From contig NZ_QFFZ01000003.1 of assembly GCF_004369225.1 (NCBI RefSeq), positions 94,118 to 158,117 on the forward strand: a DNA stretch of 64,000 bases, read 5' to 3'. Origin of the DNA: Pelotomaculum propionicicum. Lineage in GTDB: Bacteria > Bacillota > Desulfotomaculia > Desulfotomaculales > Pelotomaculaceae. Below are positions 29,290-40,779 of the stretch, one piece after another (position 1 is the stretch's first letter; each line of letters starts with the position of its first letter). The translations under genes were made by a program, and so were the position numbers. The notes under the pieces are model-generated. The model saw only the letters and a list, made by a program, of their open reading frames with translations, did no database searches and was not told the DNA's origin.

Positions 29290-30705
29290 CTATTTAACTG
29301 CGGTGATCGGCCTAACATGGAAGTCTCTAGCCACGCCTGTTTGTTTTGCCGCCTGTTTTACCGCTTTGGCCAACACCGGGGCTACCTGGTCATTGAAAAC
29401 CGAGGGAATGATGTTTTCGACTGAAAGCTCCTCTTCGCTGACCATGCCGGCCAGGGCATGCGCCGCCGCGAGGCACATCTCGTCGTTGACAACTCTGGCG
29501 TGGCAGTCCAGGGCTCCCCGAAAAACCCCCGGGAAAGCCAGCGCGTTGTTGATCTGGTTGGGATAATCTGATCTCCCAGTGGCGATAACTGACGCCACAT
29601 CATAGATCTCCTTCGGCTCCACCTCCGGCTCAGGGTTGGCCAGGGCAAACACAATTGCTTTTTCAGCCATCTTCATGATATCCTCCCGGTTCAGCAAAGA
29701 CGGCGCCGACACGCCTATAAACACATCGGCCCCGGCAATAACTTCCTTTAACGGGCCGTGTAAACAACGCTTATTGGTGTTTTCAGCAATCCAGAGCTTT
29801 GAGGGCTGCCGCGGGGGAACGTCGCGGGCAATCGCGCCCTTCCGGTCACAAACAACCAGGTTGCGGGCGCCGGCGCGCATCAGAATTTTGGCAATGGCCA
29901 CCCCTGCCGCGCCCGCGCCGCTGATCACCACTTTCACCTCAGCTATATTTTTGCCGGCGACCTTAAGGGCGTTGATTAAACCTGCCAGCGTCACAATGGC
30001 GGTCCCGTGCTGGTCGTCGTGAAAAACCGGTATGTCCAGCCGCGCGGCCAGCTTTTCTTCAATTTCAAAGCATTTCGGCGCTGCTATGTCCTCCAGGTTG
30101 ATCCCGCCGAAAGCAGGCGCGCAGGCCGCCACCACTTCTATTATCTCTTCCGGCTCGTGCACATTGAGGCATAGGGGAAAGGCGTCAATACCGGCAAATT
30201 TTTTGAAAAGCACCGCCTTCCCTTCCATTACCGGCAGGGCGGCATAAGGGCCCAGGTCGCCCAAACCGAGCACGGCTGACCCGTCCGTCACTATGGCCAC
30301 TGAATTGCCTTTCATGGTCAGCCCGTAAGCCATGTCCGTTTCTTCGGCAATCGCCTCAGACACGCCGGCCACGCCGGGGGTATACATCAGTGAAAGGTCT
30401 TCCCAATTCAGGATCGGCCTCTTGGGAGAAATTTCTATCTTACCGCCCTGGTGGCTGATGAAAACCCTGTCAGAGATGCGCAATATATTTATTTCAGGCA
30501 TTTGTTCGAAAACATTAACCAGCCGGTCCAGGTGGTCCCTGCTGTCCAGGCGGATCATCAAATCACGGGTGACACACGACGGGGATGCGGCAATCAGGTC
30601 AATAGCGCCGATAGTCCCTCCTTCCTGGGCGATCACAGTCAGGACCCTGGCCAGCGTGCCAGGTTTATTGGTCAGCTTCAGACGGATAACCAGATTCAAA
30701 TACAT
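29290..30705 (-). CDS. NAD-dependent malic enzyme with ACT domain
   Basis: Oxidative decarboxylation of malate to pyruvate. 471 aa: N-terminal ACT-type ligand domain (about 1-80, [21 protein letters not shown]), then malic N-domain (YTPGVAGVS, catalytic Lys in [14 protein letters not shown]) and NAD domain ([17 protein letters not shown]). HDDQHGTA metal loop is present. Start ATG 30705 behind AAAGGAG. ACT fusion implies allosteric control by an amino acid. Sits between argG and the small genes near argH. Confidence 0.93.
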   Translation of the reverse strand: MYLNLVIRLKLTNKPGTLARVLTVIAQEGGTIGAIDLIAASPSCVTRDLMIRLDSRDHLDRLVNVFEQMPEINILRISDRVFISHQGGKIEISPKRPILNWEDLSLMYTPGVAGVSEAIAEETDMAYGLTMKGNSVAIVTDGSAVLGLGDLGPYAALPVMEGKAVLFKKFAGIDAFPLCLNVHEPEEIIEVVAACAPAFGGINLEDIAAPKCFEIEEKLAARLDIPVFHDDQHGTAIVTLAGLINALKVAGKNIAEVKVVISGAGAAGVAIAKILMRAGARNLVVCDRKGAIARDVPPRQPSKLWIAENTNKRCLHGPLKEVIAGADVFIGVSAPSLLNREDIMKMAEKAIVFALANPEPEVEPKEIYDVASVIATGRSDYPNQINNALAFPGVFRGALDCHARVVNDEMCLAAAHALAGMVSEEELSVENIIPSVFNDQVAPVLAKAVKQAAKQTGVARDFHVRPITAVK

Positions 30706-30722
30706 ACAATGCTGCTCCTTTA

Positions 30723-30757
30723 TTTATGATAATGTATACATAATACAATATCATAAA
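30723..30757. promoter_or_regulatory. Inverted repeat upstream of malic enzyme
   Basis: TTTATGATA (30723-30731) and TATCATAAA (30749-30757) form a perfect 9-bp dyad with a 17-bp A/T-rich centre containing GTATAC. It lies 18-52 bp before the start codon, so it probably covers the promoter. Confidence 0.5.
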
Positions 30758-30847
30758 TACGATTCCATTTGAAGGGTTTTTTCGCTCTCCTGTCAAAAAT
30801 TTCGTTTGCGCTACTATTGCTTCTATTATGCCCCGGCAATAAAAAAA

Positions 30848-30892
30848 CCCCTAATCAATAGGGGGGAAGCACAGGGACGGTTCTCCTGCTTC
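30848..30892. repeat. REP/RAYT-like hairpin
   Basis: CCCC...GGGG (30848-30864) is followed by GAAGCA-CAGGGACGGTTCTCC-TGCTTC (30866-30892). The ACAGGGACGGTTCT core is a common REP sequence in Clostridia. No transposase nearby. Confidence 0.6.
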
Positions 30893-30953
30893 CATTCTGT
30901 TATTGATGCGAAATTGTTTCGATAACTTGTTAACAAATCCTGCACGGCAGGCT

Positions 30954-30982
30954 AAAAAAAGCCACTTATACTAACAAGTGGC
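30954..30982 (-). terminator. Terminator after argG
   Basis: GCCACTT (30961-30967) pairs with AAGTGGC (30976-30982); on the minus strand it is followed by seven T. It lies 28 bp after the argG stop and would end the arg operon. Confidence 0.9.
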
Positions 30983-31010
30983 TTTTGGCAAATTTCTGTT
31001 TAAAATATTT

Positions 31011-32216
31011 TTATCTCAGCCCTGATTTCTTCTCCATCAGCGCCCGTACTTTCAGCGGCAGGCCGAAAAGGTTGATGAATCCCTCGGCGTCGTGCTGGTT
31101 GTAAATCTCCTCGCGCCCAAAGGTGGAAAGCTCCTGGTCGTAAAGGGAGTAAGGCGACTTGGCGCCCGCGGGGGTGCAGTTCCCTTTATAGAGCTTCATC
31201 CTTACAGTGCCGGTAACAGTCTTCTGAGTACTGTCAACAAAGGCATCCAGGGCCTCCCGCAGCGGGGAGAACCAGACCCCGTCGTAAACCAGCTCAGCGT
31301 AACGAGCAGCCACAATTTCCTTGAAATGCAGGGTCACACGGTCAAGGGTCAAAAGCTCCATTTCGCGGTGGGCGCTGAACAGCACGGTACCGGCGGGAGT
31401 TTCATAGACACCGCGGGACTTCATCCCGACCAGGCGGTTTTCCACCATGTCAACTATTCCCACACCGTTCTTCCCGGCGATTTCATTAAGCTTTTCAATT
31501 AGGGCGACCGGATCCAGCGCTGCTCCGTCCAGTTTGACCGGAATGCCCTGCTCAAAACCAATTTCCACGTAGGTCGGCTTATCCGGGGCTTTGCCGGGCG
31601 GTGTGATCAGGAGTAAAACATCGTCGAGCGGCTCATTCCAGGGATCCTCCAGGTCCGCGCCCTCGTGGCTCAGGTGCCACATGTTGCGGTCAAGGCTGTA
31701 GGGTCTGGCCTTGGTGACCGGCACAGGAATGCCCCTGGCGGCGGCGTAATCTATGGCGTCTTCGCGTGAACGGATATCCCATTCCCGCCAGGGAGCCACA
31801 ATCTTGAGATCCGGCGCCAGGGCTTTAACCGCCAGCTCAAAGCGGACCTGGTCGTTGCCTTTGCCGGTAGCGCCGTGGGCTATGGCCTCGGCGCCTTCCT
31901 TTCTGGCCAATTCGACCATTTTTTTAGCAATCAGCGGGCGGGCCATGGATGTGCCCAGCAAGTACTTGCCCTCGTAAATAGCGCCTGCTTTTAATGTCGG
32001 GAATATGTATTCCTCCGCAAACTCACGCCTGGCGTCCTCGATATAGATCTTACTGGCGCCGCTCTTAACAGCCTTCTCGTTGAGGGGAGCCAATTCTTCA
32101 CCCTGACCCAGGTCCGCCGTCATGGCTATTACCTCATAGCCGTAATTCTCCTTCAGCCAGGGGATGATTATTGAGGTATCTAAGCCCCCGGAATATGCCA
32201 GTACTACTTTTGCCAT
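31011..32216 (-). CDS. argG: Argininosuccinate synthase
   Basis: ATP-dependent joining of citrulline and aspartate. 401 aa. N-terminal PP-loop [21 protein letters not shown], and [13 protein letters not shown] are all present. Start ATG 32216. Last gene of the argC-to-argG run. Confidence 0.97.
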   Translation of the reverse strand: MAKVVLAYSGGLDTSIIIPWLKENYGYEVIAMTADLGQGEELAPLNEKAVKSGASKIYIEDARREFAEEYIFPTLKAGAIYEGKYLLGTSMARPLIAKKMVELARKEGAEAIAHGATGKGNDQVRFELAVKALAPDLKIVAPWREWDIRSREDAIDYAAARGIPVPVTKARPYSLDRNMWHLSHEGADLEDPWNEPLDDVLLLITPPGKAPDKPTYVEIGFEQGIPVKLDGAALDPVALIEKLNEIAGKNGVGIVDMVENRLVGMKSRGVYETPAGTVLFSAHREMELLTLDRVTLHFKEIVAARYAELVYDGVWFSPLREALDAFVDSTQKTVTGTVRMKLYKGNCTPAGAKSPYSLYDQELSTFGREEIYNQHDAEGFINLFGLPLKVRALMEKKSGLR

Positions 32217-32255
32217 ATATTAACTCAACTCCTTGTTTATTGTGTGTCCAAAATC

Positions 32256-32407
32256 GTAGGTGCGACTTTAGTCGCACAAAATATCGCAGTATAAAAAACC
32301 CACTGAACCACGACTTAAATTTTATGTCCGGATTTATCCGGTCATTTTGTGCGGATAAATCCGGACCTACATTTCTCACGTCCCATATCCCATATCTCAC
32401 TTCTCAA
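32256..32407. repeat. Dispersed mosaic repeat, argF-argG gap
   Basis: GTAGGTGCGACTTTAGTCGC starts at 32256, GTCCGGATTTATCCGG follows, and the unit ends GGATAAATCCGGACCTAC at 32370; a TCYCACK block follows to the argF stop. Confidence 0.7.
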
Positions 32408-33349
32408 TTACAGCAGCATCGCCAGGACGGCCTTCTGGGCGTGCAGCCGGTTTTCCGCCTCATCCCAGGCGGCTGAATTCGGCCCGTCAATAATCTCATC
32501 CACTACCTCTTCACCCCGGTGCGCCGGCAGGCAGTGGAGGAAAATATAGTCGGGCTTGGCGTGGCTGACCAGCGCCGGGTTGATCTGGTAAGGCAAAAGC
32601 GCGGCCACACGCTTGGCCTGTTCCGCCTCCTGTCCCATACCCGCCCACACGTCAGTTACCACCACGTCAGCACCGGCGACAACCTCCAACGGGTCGGTCC
32701 GGATTTCCACCCTGCAGCCGGTTTGTTTGGCGTCCTCATTAACCAGGCGGAGAATATCCTGCCTGGGCTTGTACCCTTCCGGCGAGGCCACGCTGATGTC
32801 CATACCCACCTTGGCACAGCCGAAAAGGAGTGAATTGCAGACATTGTTGCCGTCTCCCACAAAGGCAAGTTTTAATCCCGCCAGCTTGCCCTTCCATTCC
32901 TTGATGGTCAGCAAATCGGCCAGTACCTGACAGGGGTGGGTCAGGTCGGTAAGACCGTTGATCACCGGTATGGAGGCGTAACGGGCCAGGTCCTCCACAT
33001 CTGACTGAGCGTAAGTACGGATCATAATTCCGTCCAGGAAGCGGGAGAGCACCCTGGCGGTGTCGGCGATGGTCTCGCCGCGCCCCAACTGCAGGTCATT
33101 CGCGTTCAAAAACAGAGCGTAACCGCCCAACTGGTACATGGCCACCTCGAAGGAAACCCTGGTGCGGGTGGATGATTTCTGGAAAATCATGCCCAGTGTC
33201 TTGCCCGCCAGTAAAGGGTGGGGTATGTTCTGCTTTTGTTTTTCTTTCAGTTCTCCTGCCAGCTCGAGGATTGCCGCCACTTCTTCCGGCGTCAAATCGT
33301 GCAGGCTTAAGAGGTCGCGTCCTTTTAGATTAACTTTCCCAGGCCCCAA
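32408..33349 (-). CDS. argF: Ornithine carbamoyltransferase
   Basis: Carbamoyl phosphate plus ornithine to citrulline. 313 aa from TTG 33349 (GPGKVNLKGRDLLSL), with GAGGGG upstream. Carbamoyl phosphate loop SSTRTR, HPCQ, and the ornithine loop HCLPAHRGEE are present. The frame stays open for 25 more codons into AGGATTAACATGATTAAAC-type repeat DNA, which I do not count as coding. Directly downstream of carB, its substrate supplier. Confidence 0.95.
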   Translation of the reverse strand: MGPGKVNLKGRDLLSLHDLTPEEVAAILELAGELKEKQKQNIPHPLLAGKTLGMIFQKSSTRTRVSFEVAMYQLGGYALFLNANDLQLGRGETIADTARVLSRFLDGIMIRTYAQSDVEDLARYASIPVINGLTDLTHPCQVLADLLTIKEWKGKLAGLKLAFVGDGNNVCNSLLFGCAKVGMDISVASPEGYKPRQDILRLVNEDAKQTGCRVEIRTDPLEVVAGADVVVTDVWAGMGQEAEQAKRVAALLPYQINPALVSHAKPDYIFLHCLPAHRGEEVVDEIIDGPNSAAWDEAENRLHAQKAVLAMLL

Positions 33350-33374
33350 CTCTAAAATCCCCTCTTTCCTGAAA

Positions 33375-33662
33375 TATATAAACAACTTTACAGGATTAAC
33401 ATGATTAAACAATTTATAGGACAAAGAATTATATAATATTTAATTAAATTATAAGTTAATATTCCATTCATATTATGAAAAAGGTCTATGATAAATCAAG
33501 CAACATAATGTTTAAGTTTATTTATAAAATCCTGTTAATCCTTTCAAATCCAGTTCATCCTGTCAAAATGTTTTTCCCTTATGTGCGAATAAATTCGCAC
33601 CTACATCTTCCTGCGTCTCACGTCCCACGTCTCAGTTCTCAAGTCTCAATTGCCACATCCCA
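33375..33662. repeat. Repeat-filled carB-argF gap
   Basis: No gene. Holds AGGATTAACATGATTAAAC (about 33392-33410) and AATCCTGTTAATCC-type short repeats (about 33525-33565) in inverted orientation to one another, a half element GTGCGAATAAATTCGCACCT (33582-33602) and a 7-bp TCYCACK block up to the carB stop. Confidence 0.6.
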
Positions 33663-36600
33663 ATTCGGTCATGCCGACCGGGACAGGTTCGTCCCCCTGC
33701 CTGAGGCAGTGCAGCGCTACAGTAAGCGCGCTGGCCGTGTCAAGCGAGGTCAGGCAGGGCACTTTGTACTCCGCTGCCGCTCTTCTCAAAGCAAAGCCCG
33801 GCCTCCCCGCCACTTTCCCCCTGGTCGGGGTGTTGATTACCAGGCCTACGGTCCCGGAGCGGATCAGTGAAATGGCATTATCTGCTTCCAAGACCTCCAG
33901 GCCTGCCTTTCTAAGGGATGCTGCCGTACCCGGCGTTGCCCTCAGCTTAAATCCCAGGTCCGCATACGCGCGGGCCACACCTCCCGCTTCTTCCTTGTCG
34001 CGGTCGGCAACGGAGAAAACCACGTCGCCGCTGAAATTAACCCGCAGTCCCGAGGAGGACATAGCCTTAAAGAGAGAGCCGGGGAAAGAGCGGTCAATCC
34101 CCATCACCTCACCGGTGGACTTCATCTCCGGGCCGAGGGATGTTTCCACCAAACCGAGTTTTTCAAAAGAAAATACGGGAGCTTTAACAGCTATAAACCC
34201 GGCATATTCCCCCAGTCCCTCAGCATAGCCAAGATCGGCCAGGCTGCGCCCCAGCATGGCCCTGGTTGCCACCTGGACCATAGGAACGCCGGTCACCTTG
34301 CTCAGCACCGGAACAGTACGGGAAGCCCGCGGGTTTACTTCCAAAACAAAAACACCGTCTTTGCCAACCACGTACTGGATGTTGATCAGGCCGTTAACTT
34401 TCAGCGCCCGGCCGATCCGCACAGTATAATCCACAATCCTGTCTATCTCCCGCGGGCTCAGGGTCTGGGGCGGGTAGACGGCGATGCTGTCGCCGGAGTG
34501 GACCCCGGCCCGCTCGATATGCTCCATAATACCGGGTATGAAGATTGTCTGCCCGTCACCTATGGCGTCAACTTCCACCTCTTTGCCATAAATATATTTG
34601 TCAACCAGGACGGGGCGCCTGTGTGAAACCTGGACTGCTTCCGTCATATATTTGAGCAGTTCAGCATGGCTGGAAACGATCTCCATGGCCCGGCCGCCCA
34701 GTACGTAGGAAGGGCGCACCAGCACCGGGTAGCCCAGTTTTTCCGCGATTTCCTTGGCCTCTTCCACAGTAGTGGCCGTTTTGCCTTCAGACTGGGGAAT
34801 ACCCAGTGCTGTCAGCAGTTTTTCAAATTTATCCCTGTCCTCGGCCGCGTCAATACAGTCAACCGGAGTGCCCAGCACCTTGACATCCCTGGCGTGCAGG
34901 CCGGCGGCCAGGTTGATCGCCGTTTGCCCGCCAAACTGGACAATTACTCCTATTGGTTTTTCTTTGTCAATTACATTGAGCACATCTTCTAAAGCCAGCG
35001 GCTCGAAATAAAGTTTATCCGCGGTGTCGAAATCAGTACTGACTGTTTCCGGGTTGTTGTTTATGATTACAGCCTCTATACCCTCCCGCTGCAGCCCCCA
35101 GACCGAGTGCACCGAGCAGTAGTCAAACTCTATGCCCTGGCCGATTCTGATCGGACCGGAGCCCAGGACCAGGACTTTCGGGCGTCCTGAGGCAGGCACC
35201 TCGTCTTCCGCTTCATAAGCGGCATAATAATACGGAGTGGCCGCTTCAAATTCGGCGGCGCAGGTATCCACAATCTTATAGGACGGGATAATTCCATGCT
35301 TCTTGCGTAAGTTATAGATGTCGCCGGCTGACTGGCCGGTCAGACGTCCAATCAACGAGTCAGGCAGGCCTCGCACTTTAGCCCGCCGCAGGAGTTCAGC
35401 TGTCAGGTCAAGGCCGGCGGAGCGCAGCTCATTCTCAAGGTCCACTATTCCCTTAATCTTGCTTAAGTAGAAATAGTCGATCATGGTCAGCTGGGCGATT
35501 TCCCGCATGCTCCAGCAGCGCCTGAAAGCCTCGGCAATGGCAAACAGCCTGAGGTCATTGGGGTAAGTCAGCTTTTCTTCCAGTTCCATTTCCGTCCAAC
35601 CGGCGGAACCGCGCCAGTGCAGGCTGTCCACGCCTATCTCCAGGGAGCGTACCGCCTTTAAAAGAGCCCCCTCAAATGTACGGTCGATAGCCATAACTTC
35701 CCCTGTGGCTTTCATCTGGGTACCCAGGATGCGGTCGGCGCCGCCGAACTTATCAAAAGGCCAGCGGGGTATTTTAACCACCACGTAATCCAGGGCCGGC
35801 TCGAAACAGGCGCACGTTTTGCCGGTAACAGGGTTGGTTATTTCATCCAGAGTCAGGCCGATGGCCACTTTAGCCGCCATTTTAGCGATAGGATACCCTG
35901 TAGCCTTGGAGGCCAGGGCGCTGGAACGGCTTACCCTGGGATTGACCTCAATCACATAATAATTCATGCTCTTCAGGTCCAGGGCAAACTGGATATTGCA
36001 GCCGCCCTCCACCTTCAGCGCCCGGATCACCTGCAGGGACGCTGAGCGCAGGAACTGGTATTCCTTGTCGGAAAGGGTCTGCGAAGGAGCTATCACTATG
36101 CTGTCGCCGGTGTGGATGCCTACCGGGTCAATGTTTTCCATGTTGCAGATGGTAATGCAGTTGTCCGCACCGTCCCGCATCACCTCGTACTCAATTTCCT
36201 TCCAGCCGGCGACGCTCTGCTCTAAAAGCACCTGGCCGATCCTGCTCATCTTGAGGCCGCGGTCGGCTATTTCAACCAGGTCCGAGTAGCGGAAAGCGAT
36301 GCCCCCGCCGGTGCCGCCCAGGGTATACGCCGGCCGGACAATTACCGGGAACCCTATCTTGCGGGCAAAGTCCAGGCATTCTTCCACGCTGGACGCAATA
36401 GTGCTCAGAGGGACCGGCTGGCCTATTTCCAGCATCAGGTTTTTAAAAAGCTCGCGGTCCTCAGCCTGCCGGATTGATTCCAGGGGCGTACCCAGCATTT
36501 CCACGCCATATTTTTCCAGCACACCTTTTTCCGCCAGCTCCACGGCGATGTTAAGTCCGGTTTGGCCGCCCAGAGTGGGCAGCAGGCCGTCCGGCCGCTC

Positions 36601-36840
36601 CTGGCCGATAATTCCGGCAAGGCATTCCCAGTTCAAAGGTTCAATGTATACCTGGTCGGCAATATCAAGATCGGTCATGATCGTAGCCGGGTTGGAGTTG
36701 ACCAGGACCACCGAGACGCCTTCTTCCCGCAGTGCTTTGCAGGCCTGAGTGCCGGCGTAGTCAAACTCCGCCGCCTGGCCTATGATAATCGGGCCTGAGC
36801 CGATTACCAGAACCTTTTTAATGTCGCTCCGCCTGGGCAT
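33646..36840 (-). CDS. carB: Carbamoyl-phosphate synthase large subunit
   Basis: Makes carbamoyl phosphate from bicarbonate, ATP and ammonia supplied by CarA. 1064 aa, full length, two homologous ATP-grasp halves: [21 protein letters not shown] at the start and [20 protein letters not shown] near residue 555, C-terminal MGS-like allosteric domain. Start ATG 36840. No carA occurs in the window, although argCJBD-carAB-argF is the common order; CarA must come from elsewhere. Confidence 0.97.
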   Translation of the reverse strand: MPRRSDIKKVLVIGSGPIIIGQAAEFDYAGTQACKALREEGVSVVLVNSNPATIMTDLDIADQVYIEPLNWECLAGIIGQERPDGLLPTLGGQTGLNIAVELAEKGVLEKYGVEMLGTPLESIRQAEDRELFKNLMLEIGQPVPLSTIASSVEECLDFARKIGFPVIVRPAYTLGGTGGGIAFRYSDLVEIADRGLKMSRIGQVLLEQSVAGWKEIEYEVMRDGADNCITICNMENIDPVGIHTGDSIVIAPSQTLSDKEYQFLRSASLQVIRALKVEGGCNIQFALDLKSMNYYVIEVNPRVSRSSALASKATGYPIAKMAAKVAIGLTLDEITNPVTGKTCACFEPALDYVVVKIPRWPFDKFGGADRILGTQMKATGEVMAIDRTFEGALLKAVRSLEIGVDSLHWRGSAGWTEMELEEKLTYPNDLRLFAIAEAFRRCWSMREIAQLTMIDYFYLSKIKGIVDLENELRSAGLDLTAELLRRAKVRGLPDSLIGRLTGQSAGDIYNLRKKHGIIPSYKIVDTCAAEFEAATPYYYAAYEAEDEVPASGRPKVLVLGSGPIRIGQGIEFDYCSVHSVWGLQREGIEAVIINNNPETVSTDFDTADKLYFEPLALEDVLNVIDKEKPIGVIVQFGGQTAINLAAGLHARDVKVLGTPVDCIDAAEDRDKFEKLLTALGIPQSEGKTATTVEEAKEIAEKLGYPVLVRPSYVLGGRAMEIVSSHAELLKYMTEAVQVSHRRPVLVDKYIYGKEVEVDAIGDGQTIFIPGIMEHIERAGVHSGDSIAVYPPQTLSPREIDRIVDYTVRIGRALKVNGLINIQYVVGKDGVFVLEVNPRASRTVPVLSKVTGVPMVQVATRAMLGRSLADLGYAEGLGEYAGFIAVKAPVFSFEKLGLVETSLGPEMKSTGEVMGIDRSFPGSLFKAMSSSGLRVNFSGDVVFSVADRDKEEAGGVARAYADLGFKLRATPGTAASLRKAGLEVLEADNAISLIRSGTVGLVINTPTRGKVAGRPGFALRRAAAEYKVPCLTSLDTASALTVALHCLRQGDEPVPVGMTELGCGN

Positions 36841-36848
36841 ACTGTTCT

Positions 36849-36998
36849 CACGTCCCGTTTTCCTTAAATCTTAATGCTAATTTGCGCGAATAAATTCGCA
36901 CCTACCATTTTGGTTGTAAGTAGTAGGCTGTAGGCCGTAGGTATATTCTGTATTTCTTATGGGTCTTTATTTTTTGCCTACGCCATACGCCCTACGGC
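36849..36998. repeat. Half repeat element, argD-carB gap
   Basis: GCGCGAATAAATTCGCACCT at 36884-36903 is a single palindrome arm. The rest is degenerate 7-bp repeats of a different flavour (GTAGGCTGTAGGCCGTAGG and its complement near 36970-37005), reaching the argD stop. Confidence 0.55.
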
Positions 36999-38198
<1,200 letters not shown>

Positions 38199-38216
38199 GT
38201 CAAACCCTCCAGTATT

Positions 38217-38505
38217 AGTCGTGGGAAGTGAGACGTGGGACGTGGGTATATCCTGCATTCCTATCGGGTCAATTCGTTAAATAAGTCCACAAAGAATGGT
38301 CTCGGTTTTAATTGTAGGTTCGGATTTATCCGAACACTCCAGTGGGGACATTCCTCGGCCATAAAGTAATATACCAAATAGAGGTGTGTCCCCTGACCTT
38401 AGCCGACTAAAGTCGCACCTACATTTTTTTGCCAATTCCACAACCTATATCTCACTTCCCACTTCTCACTTCCCACTTCCCACGGCCCATATCCCACGTC
38501 TCACT
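38217..38505. repeat. Dispersed mosaic repeat with GGGGACA hairpin, argB-argD gap
   Basis: GTAGGTTCGGATTTATCCGA starts at 38314; GGGGACATTCCTC (38344-38356) and GAGGTGTGTCCCC (38380-38392) form a hairpin; the element ends at ACCTAC (38422). 7-bp repeats flank it (38217-38249, 38445-38505). Nearly the same core as at 9788-9893. Confidence 0.75.
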
Positions 38506-39388
38506 TTTGCACCATGGTGCCGATGCCTTGATCTGTGAAGAGCTCTAATAAAATGGAGTGGGGCACCCTGCCGTCCAGAATATGAGTGGTGTTGACGCCG
38601 CCGGCCAGGGCATCGGTGCAGCACTCCACCTTGGGAATCATCCCGCCGTCAATTTTGCCCTGCTCAATCAGTGACGCCACCTCATTCAGATGCAGCACCG
38701 AGATGATTGAAGCCGGGTCATTCCTGTCGGCCAGGATTCCTTCCACATCGGTCAAGATCACCAGTTTATCGGCGCCCAGAGCGGCAGCCAACCTGCCGGC
38801 GGCATAATCGGCGTTGATGTTGTAGCTCTGTCCCTCGGCTCCCACGGCTACAGGCGCTACCACCGGTATATAGCCTTCGTTGATAACAATGGAAACGATC
38901 CCTGAATTCACCCTGCTGATGTCGCCGACAAACCCGATGTCCGCCACCTCATCCCGGCCATCGGGAGTACGTACCTTACGGTACTTTTTAACCGCCTGGA
39001 ACAGGTCGCCGTCCTTGCCGGACAAGCCTACAGCCCGCCCGCCGATGCGGTTGATGCGGGTTACGATTTCCTTATTGATTTTCCCCACCAGGACCATCTC
39101 GACAATTTCCATAGTTTCCGCGTCAGTAACCCGCAGGCCTCCTACAAAGCGGGATTCCTTACCCACTCTTTTCAGCATGCCGGTTATCTCAGGCCCGCCG
39201 CCGTGTACAATCACCGGGTTCATACCGACATATTTCATCAATACCGCGTCTGTAAGGACCGCTTCTTTCAGTTCCGGGTTGATCATGGCGTGCCCGCCGT
39301 ATTTGATTACAACAGTTTTTCCGTAAAATTTTTTAATGTAGGGCAGCGCCTCGACCAGCACCGACGCACGTTCCAAAGCCTTCAACAT
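38501..39388 (-). CDS. argB: Acetylglutamate kinase
   Basis: Phosphorylates N-acetylglutamate, usually the arginine-inhibited step. 295 aa. Amino acid kinase motifs IKYGGHAM and [10 protein letters not shown] near the N-terminus, [20 protein letters not shown] in the middle. Start ATG 39388 (MLKALERAS) with GGAGG about 10 bases upstream. The N-terminal helix matches the hexameric, arginine-sensitive type. Confidence 0.96.
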   Translation of the reverse strand: MLKALERASVLVEALPYIKKFYGKTVVIKYGGHAMINPELKEAVLTDAVLMKYVGMNPVIVHGGGPEITGMLKRVGKESRFVGGLRVTDAETMEIVEMVLVGKINKEIVTRINRIGGRAVGLSGKDGDLFQAVKKYRKVRTPDGRDEVADIGFVGDISRVNSGIVSIVINEGYIPVVAPVAVGAEGQSYNINADYAAGRLAAALGADKLVILTDVEGILADRNDPASIISVLHLNEVASLIEQGKIDGGMIPKVECCTDALAGGVNTTHILDGRVPHSILLELFTDQGIGTMVQK

Positions 39389-39409
39389 CCCTGTATCAAC
39401 CTCCAATTT

Positions 39410-39520
39410 GAGTCGTGGGTCGTGGGACGTGAGTCATGAGAATATCCTGCATTCCTCTGAGGTCTTTTGCCCTTAAGAATACCTTTCAGTCTCACATCCC
39501 ATTTCCCACGGCTCACATCT
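39410..39520. repeat. 7-bp repeat block, argJ-argB gap
   Basis: GTGGGTCGTGGGACGTGAG-type repeats (39410-39440), the block ATATCCTGCATTCCTC, and CATCCCATTTCCCACGGCTC (39492-39511). No palindromic GTAGGT unit here. Confidence 0.6.
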
Positions 39521-39525
39521 AGTTT

Positions 39526-40749
39526 TTATGTTCTGTAGTCGGCGTTTATTTTTATGTAGTCATAGGAAAGGTCGCATCCCCAGGCGGTTGCGGAAAATGG
39601 TCCCGACTTGAAATCTAACATTATTTTGACCGTGCTGCCCTTGAGCGCCTTCAGGGCCAGCTCTTCGCTGAATTCCAGGGAGCCTCCGTCTTTTGCCACC
39701 TGGACGTTCCCCAGAAAGATATCCACCTTGGCCGGGTCAAAATCTGCCCCCGAATAGCCGGCGGCGCAGATTACCCTGCCCCAGTTGGCGTCATTTCCGA
39801 AAATTGCCGCCTTGACCAGGCTTGAGCCGGCTACCGCCTTGGCCGCCAGGCGGGCATCCCTTTCGGTACCCGCATTGCGGACTTCTACTTCGATCAGCTT
39901 GGTGGCGCCCTCGCCGTCCCTGGCAATATCTATGGCCAGTTTATCACAAACCTGGGCCAGCGCTTCCCTGAAAGACCTGAAATCTTCACTGTCATCTTTG
40001 ATCATTTCATTCCCGGCCATACCGTTAGCCATGATTACGACCATATCGTTGGTACTGGTATCACCGTCAACTGTAATCATGTTAAAACTGCGTTCCACAG
40101 CGTATCTTAAGGCCTGCTTCAGACAGGCGTCTGATATGGCCGCGTCAGTGGTAATAAAACCGAGCAGCGTGGCCATATTGGGGTGAATCATCCCGGAGCC
40201 TTTAGCCATCCCGCCTATTGTAACAGTCTTGCCGCCCAGCTGCAGCCGCACTTGGGTTTCCTTGGGGTAAGTGTCTGTGGTCATAATAGCCTGCGCCGCC
40301 AGTGAGCCCCCCCCCGGAGAAACCACTCCGGCAGCCTCCCGGACACCGGGCAGCACCTTATCCATGGGCATCTTTTTGCCAATCACCCCGGTTGAAGCCA
40401 CCAAAACCATTTCCTCCGGGATATTCAGGACAGCCGCGGCTTCAGCGGCCATGGCCAGGGCGTCCTTCATCCCCTGCTCGCCGTTGCAGGCATTGGCATT
40501 GCCGCTGTTCACCACCACCGCCTGGGCCTTGCCCGAAGCCAGGCGGCCGATGGAGAGCAAGACCGGGGCGGCTTTAACTTTGTTTAAGGTAAAAACACCA
40601 GCGGCCGAAGCCGGGACAGTTGAATAAATTACCGTTACGTCTCTCTTATCAGCTTTCTTGATGGCCGCCATCGCGGCGCCGGCCATAAAACCCGCCGCGG
40701 CGGTGACCCCGCTGGGCGCGTTTTCAGTAGTGATTTTTCTGTCTGCCAC
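39526..40749 (-). CDS. argJ: Bifunctional ornithine acetyltransferase / N-acetylglutamate synthase
   Basis: Recycles the acetyl group from N-acetylornithine to glutamate; with acetyl-CoA it also starts the pathway. 407 aa. Self-cleavage before Thr in GMIHPNMATLLGFITTD yields alpha and beta chains; STGVIGKKMPMD is upstream. Start GTG 40749 behind GGAGG. No argA in the window, which fits the cyclic pathway. Confidence 0.96.
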   Translation of the reverse strand: MADRKITTENAPSGVTAAAGFMAGAAMAAIKKADKRDVTVIYSTVPASAAGVFTLNKVKAAPVLLSIGRLASGKAQAVVVNSGNANACNGEQGMKDALAMAAEAAAVLNIPEEMVLVASTGVIGKKMPMDKVLPGVREAAGVVSPGGGSLAAQAIMTTDTYPKETQVRLQLGGKTVTIGGMAKGSGMIHPNMATLLGFITTDAAISDACLKQALRYAVERSFNMITVDGDTSTNDMVVIMANGMAGNEMIKDDSEDFRSFREALAQVCDKLAIDIARDGEGATKLIEVEVRNAGTERDARLAAKAVAGSSLVKAAIFGNDANWGRVICAAGYSGADFDPAKVDIFLGNVQVAKDGGSLEFSEELALKALKGSTVKIMLDFKSGPFSATAWGCDLSYDYIKINADYRT

Positions 40750-40779
40750 TTTTTATAAGCCTCCGGTACAATATTTATT

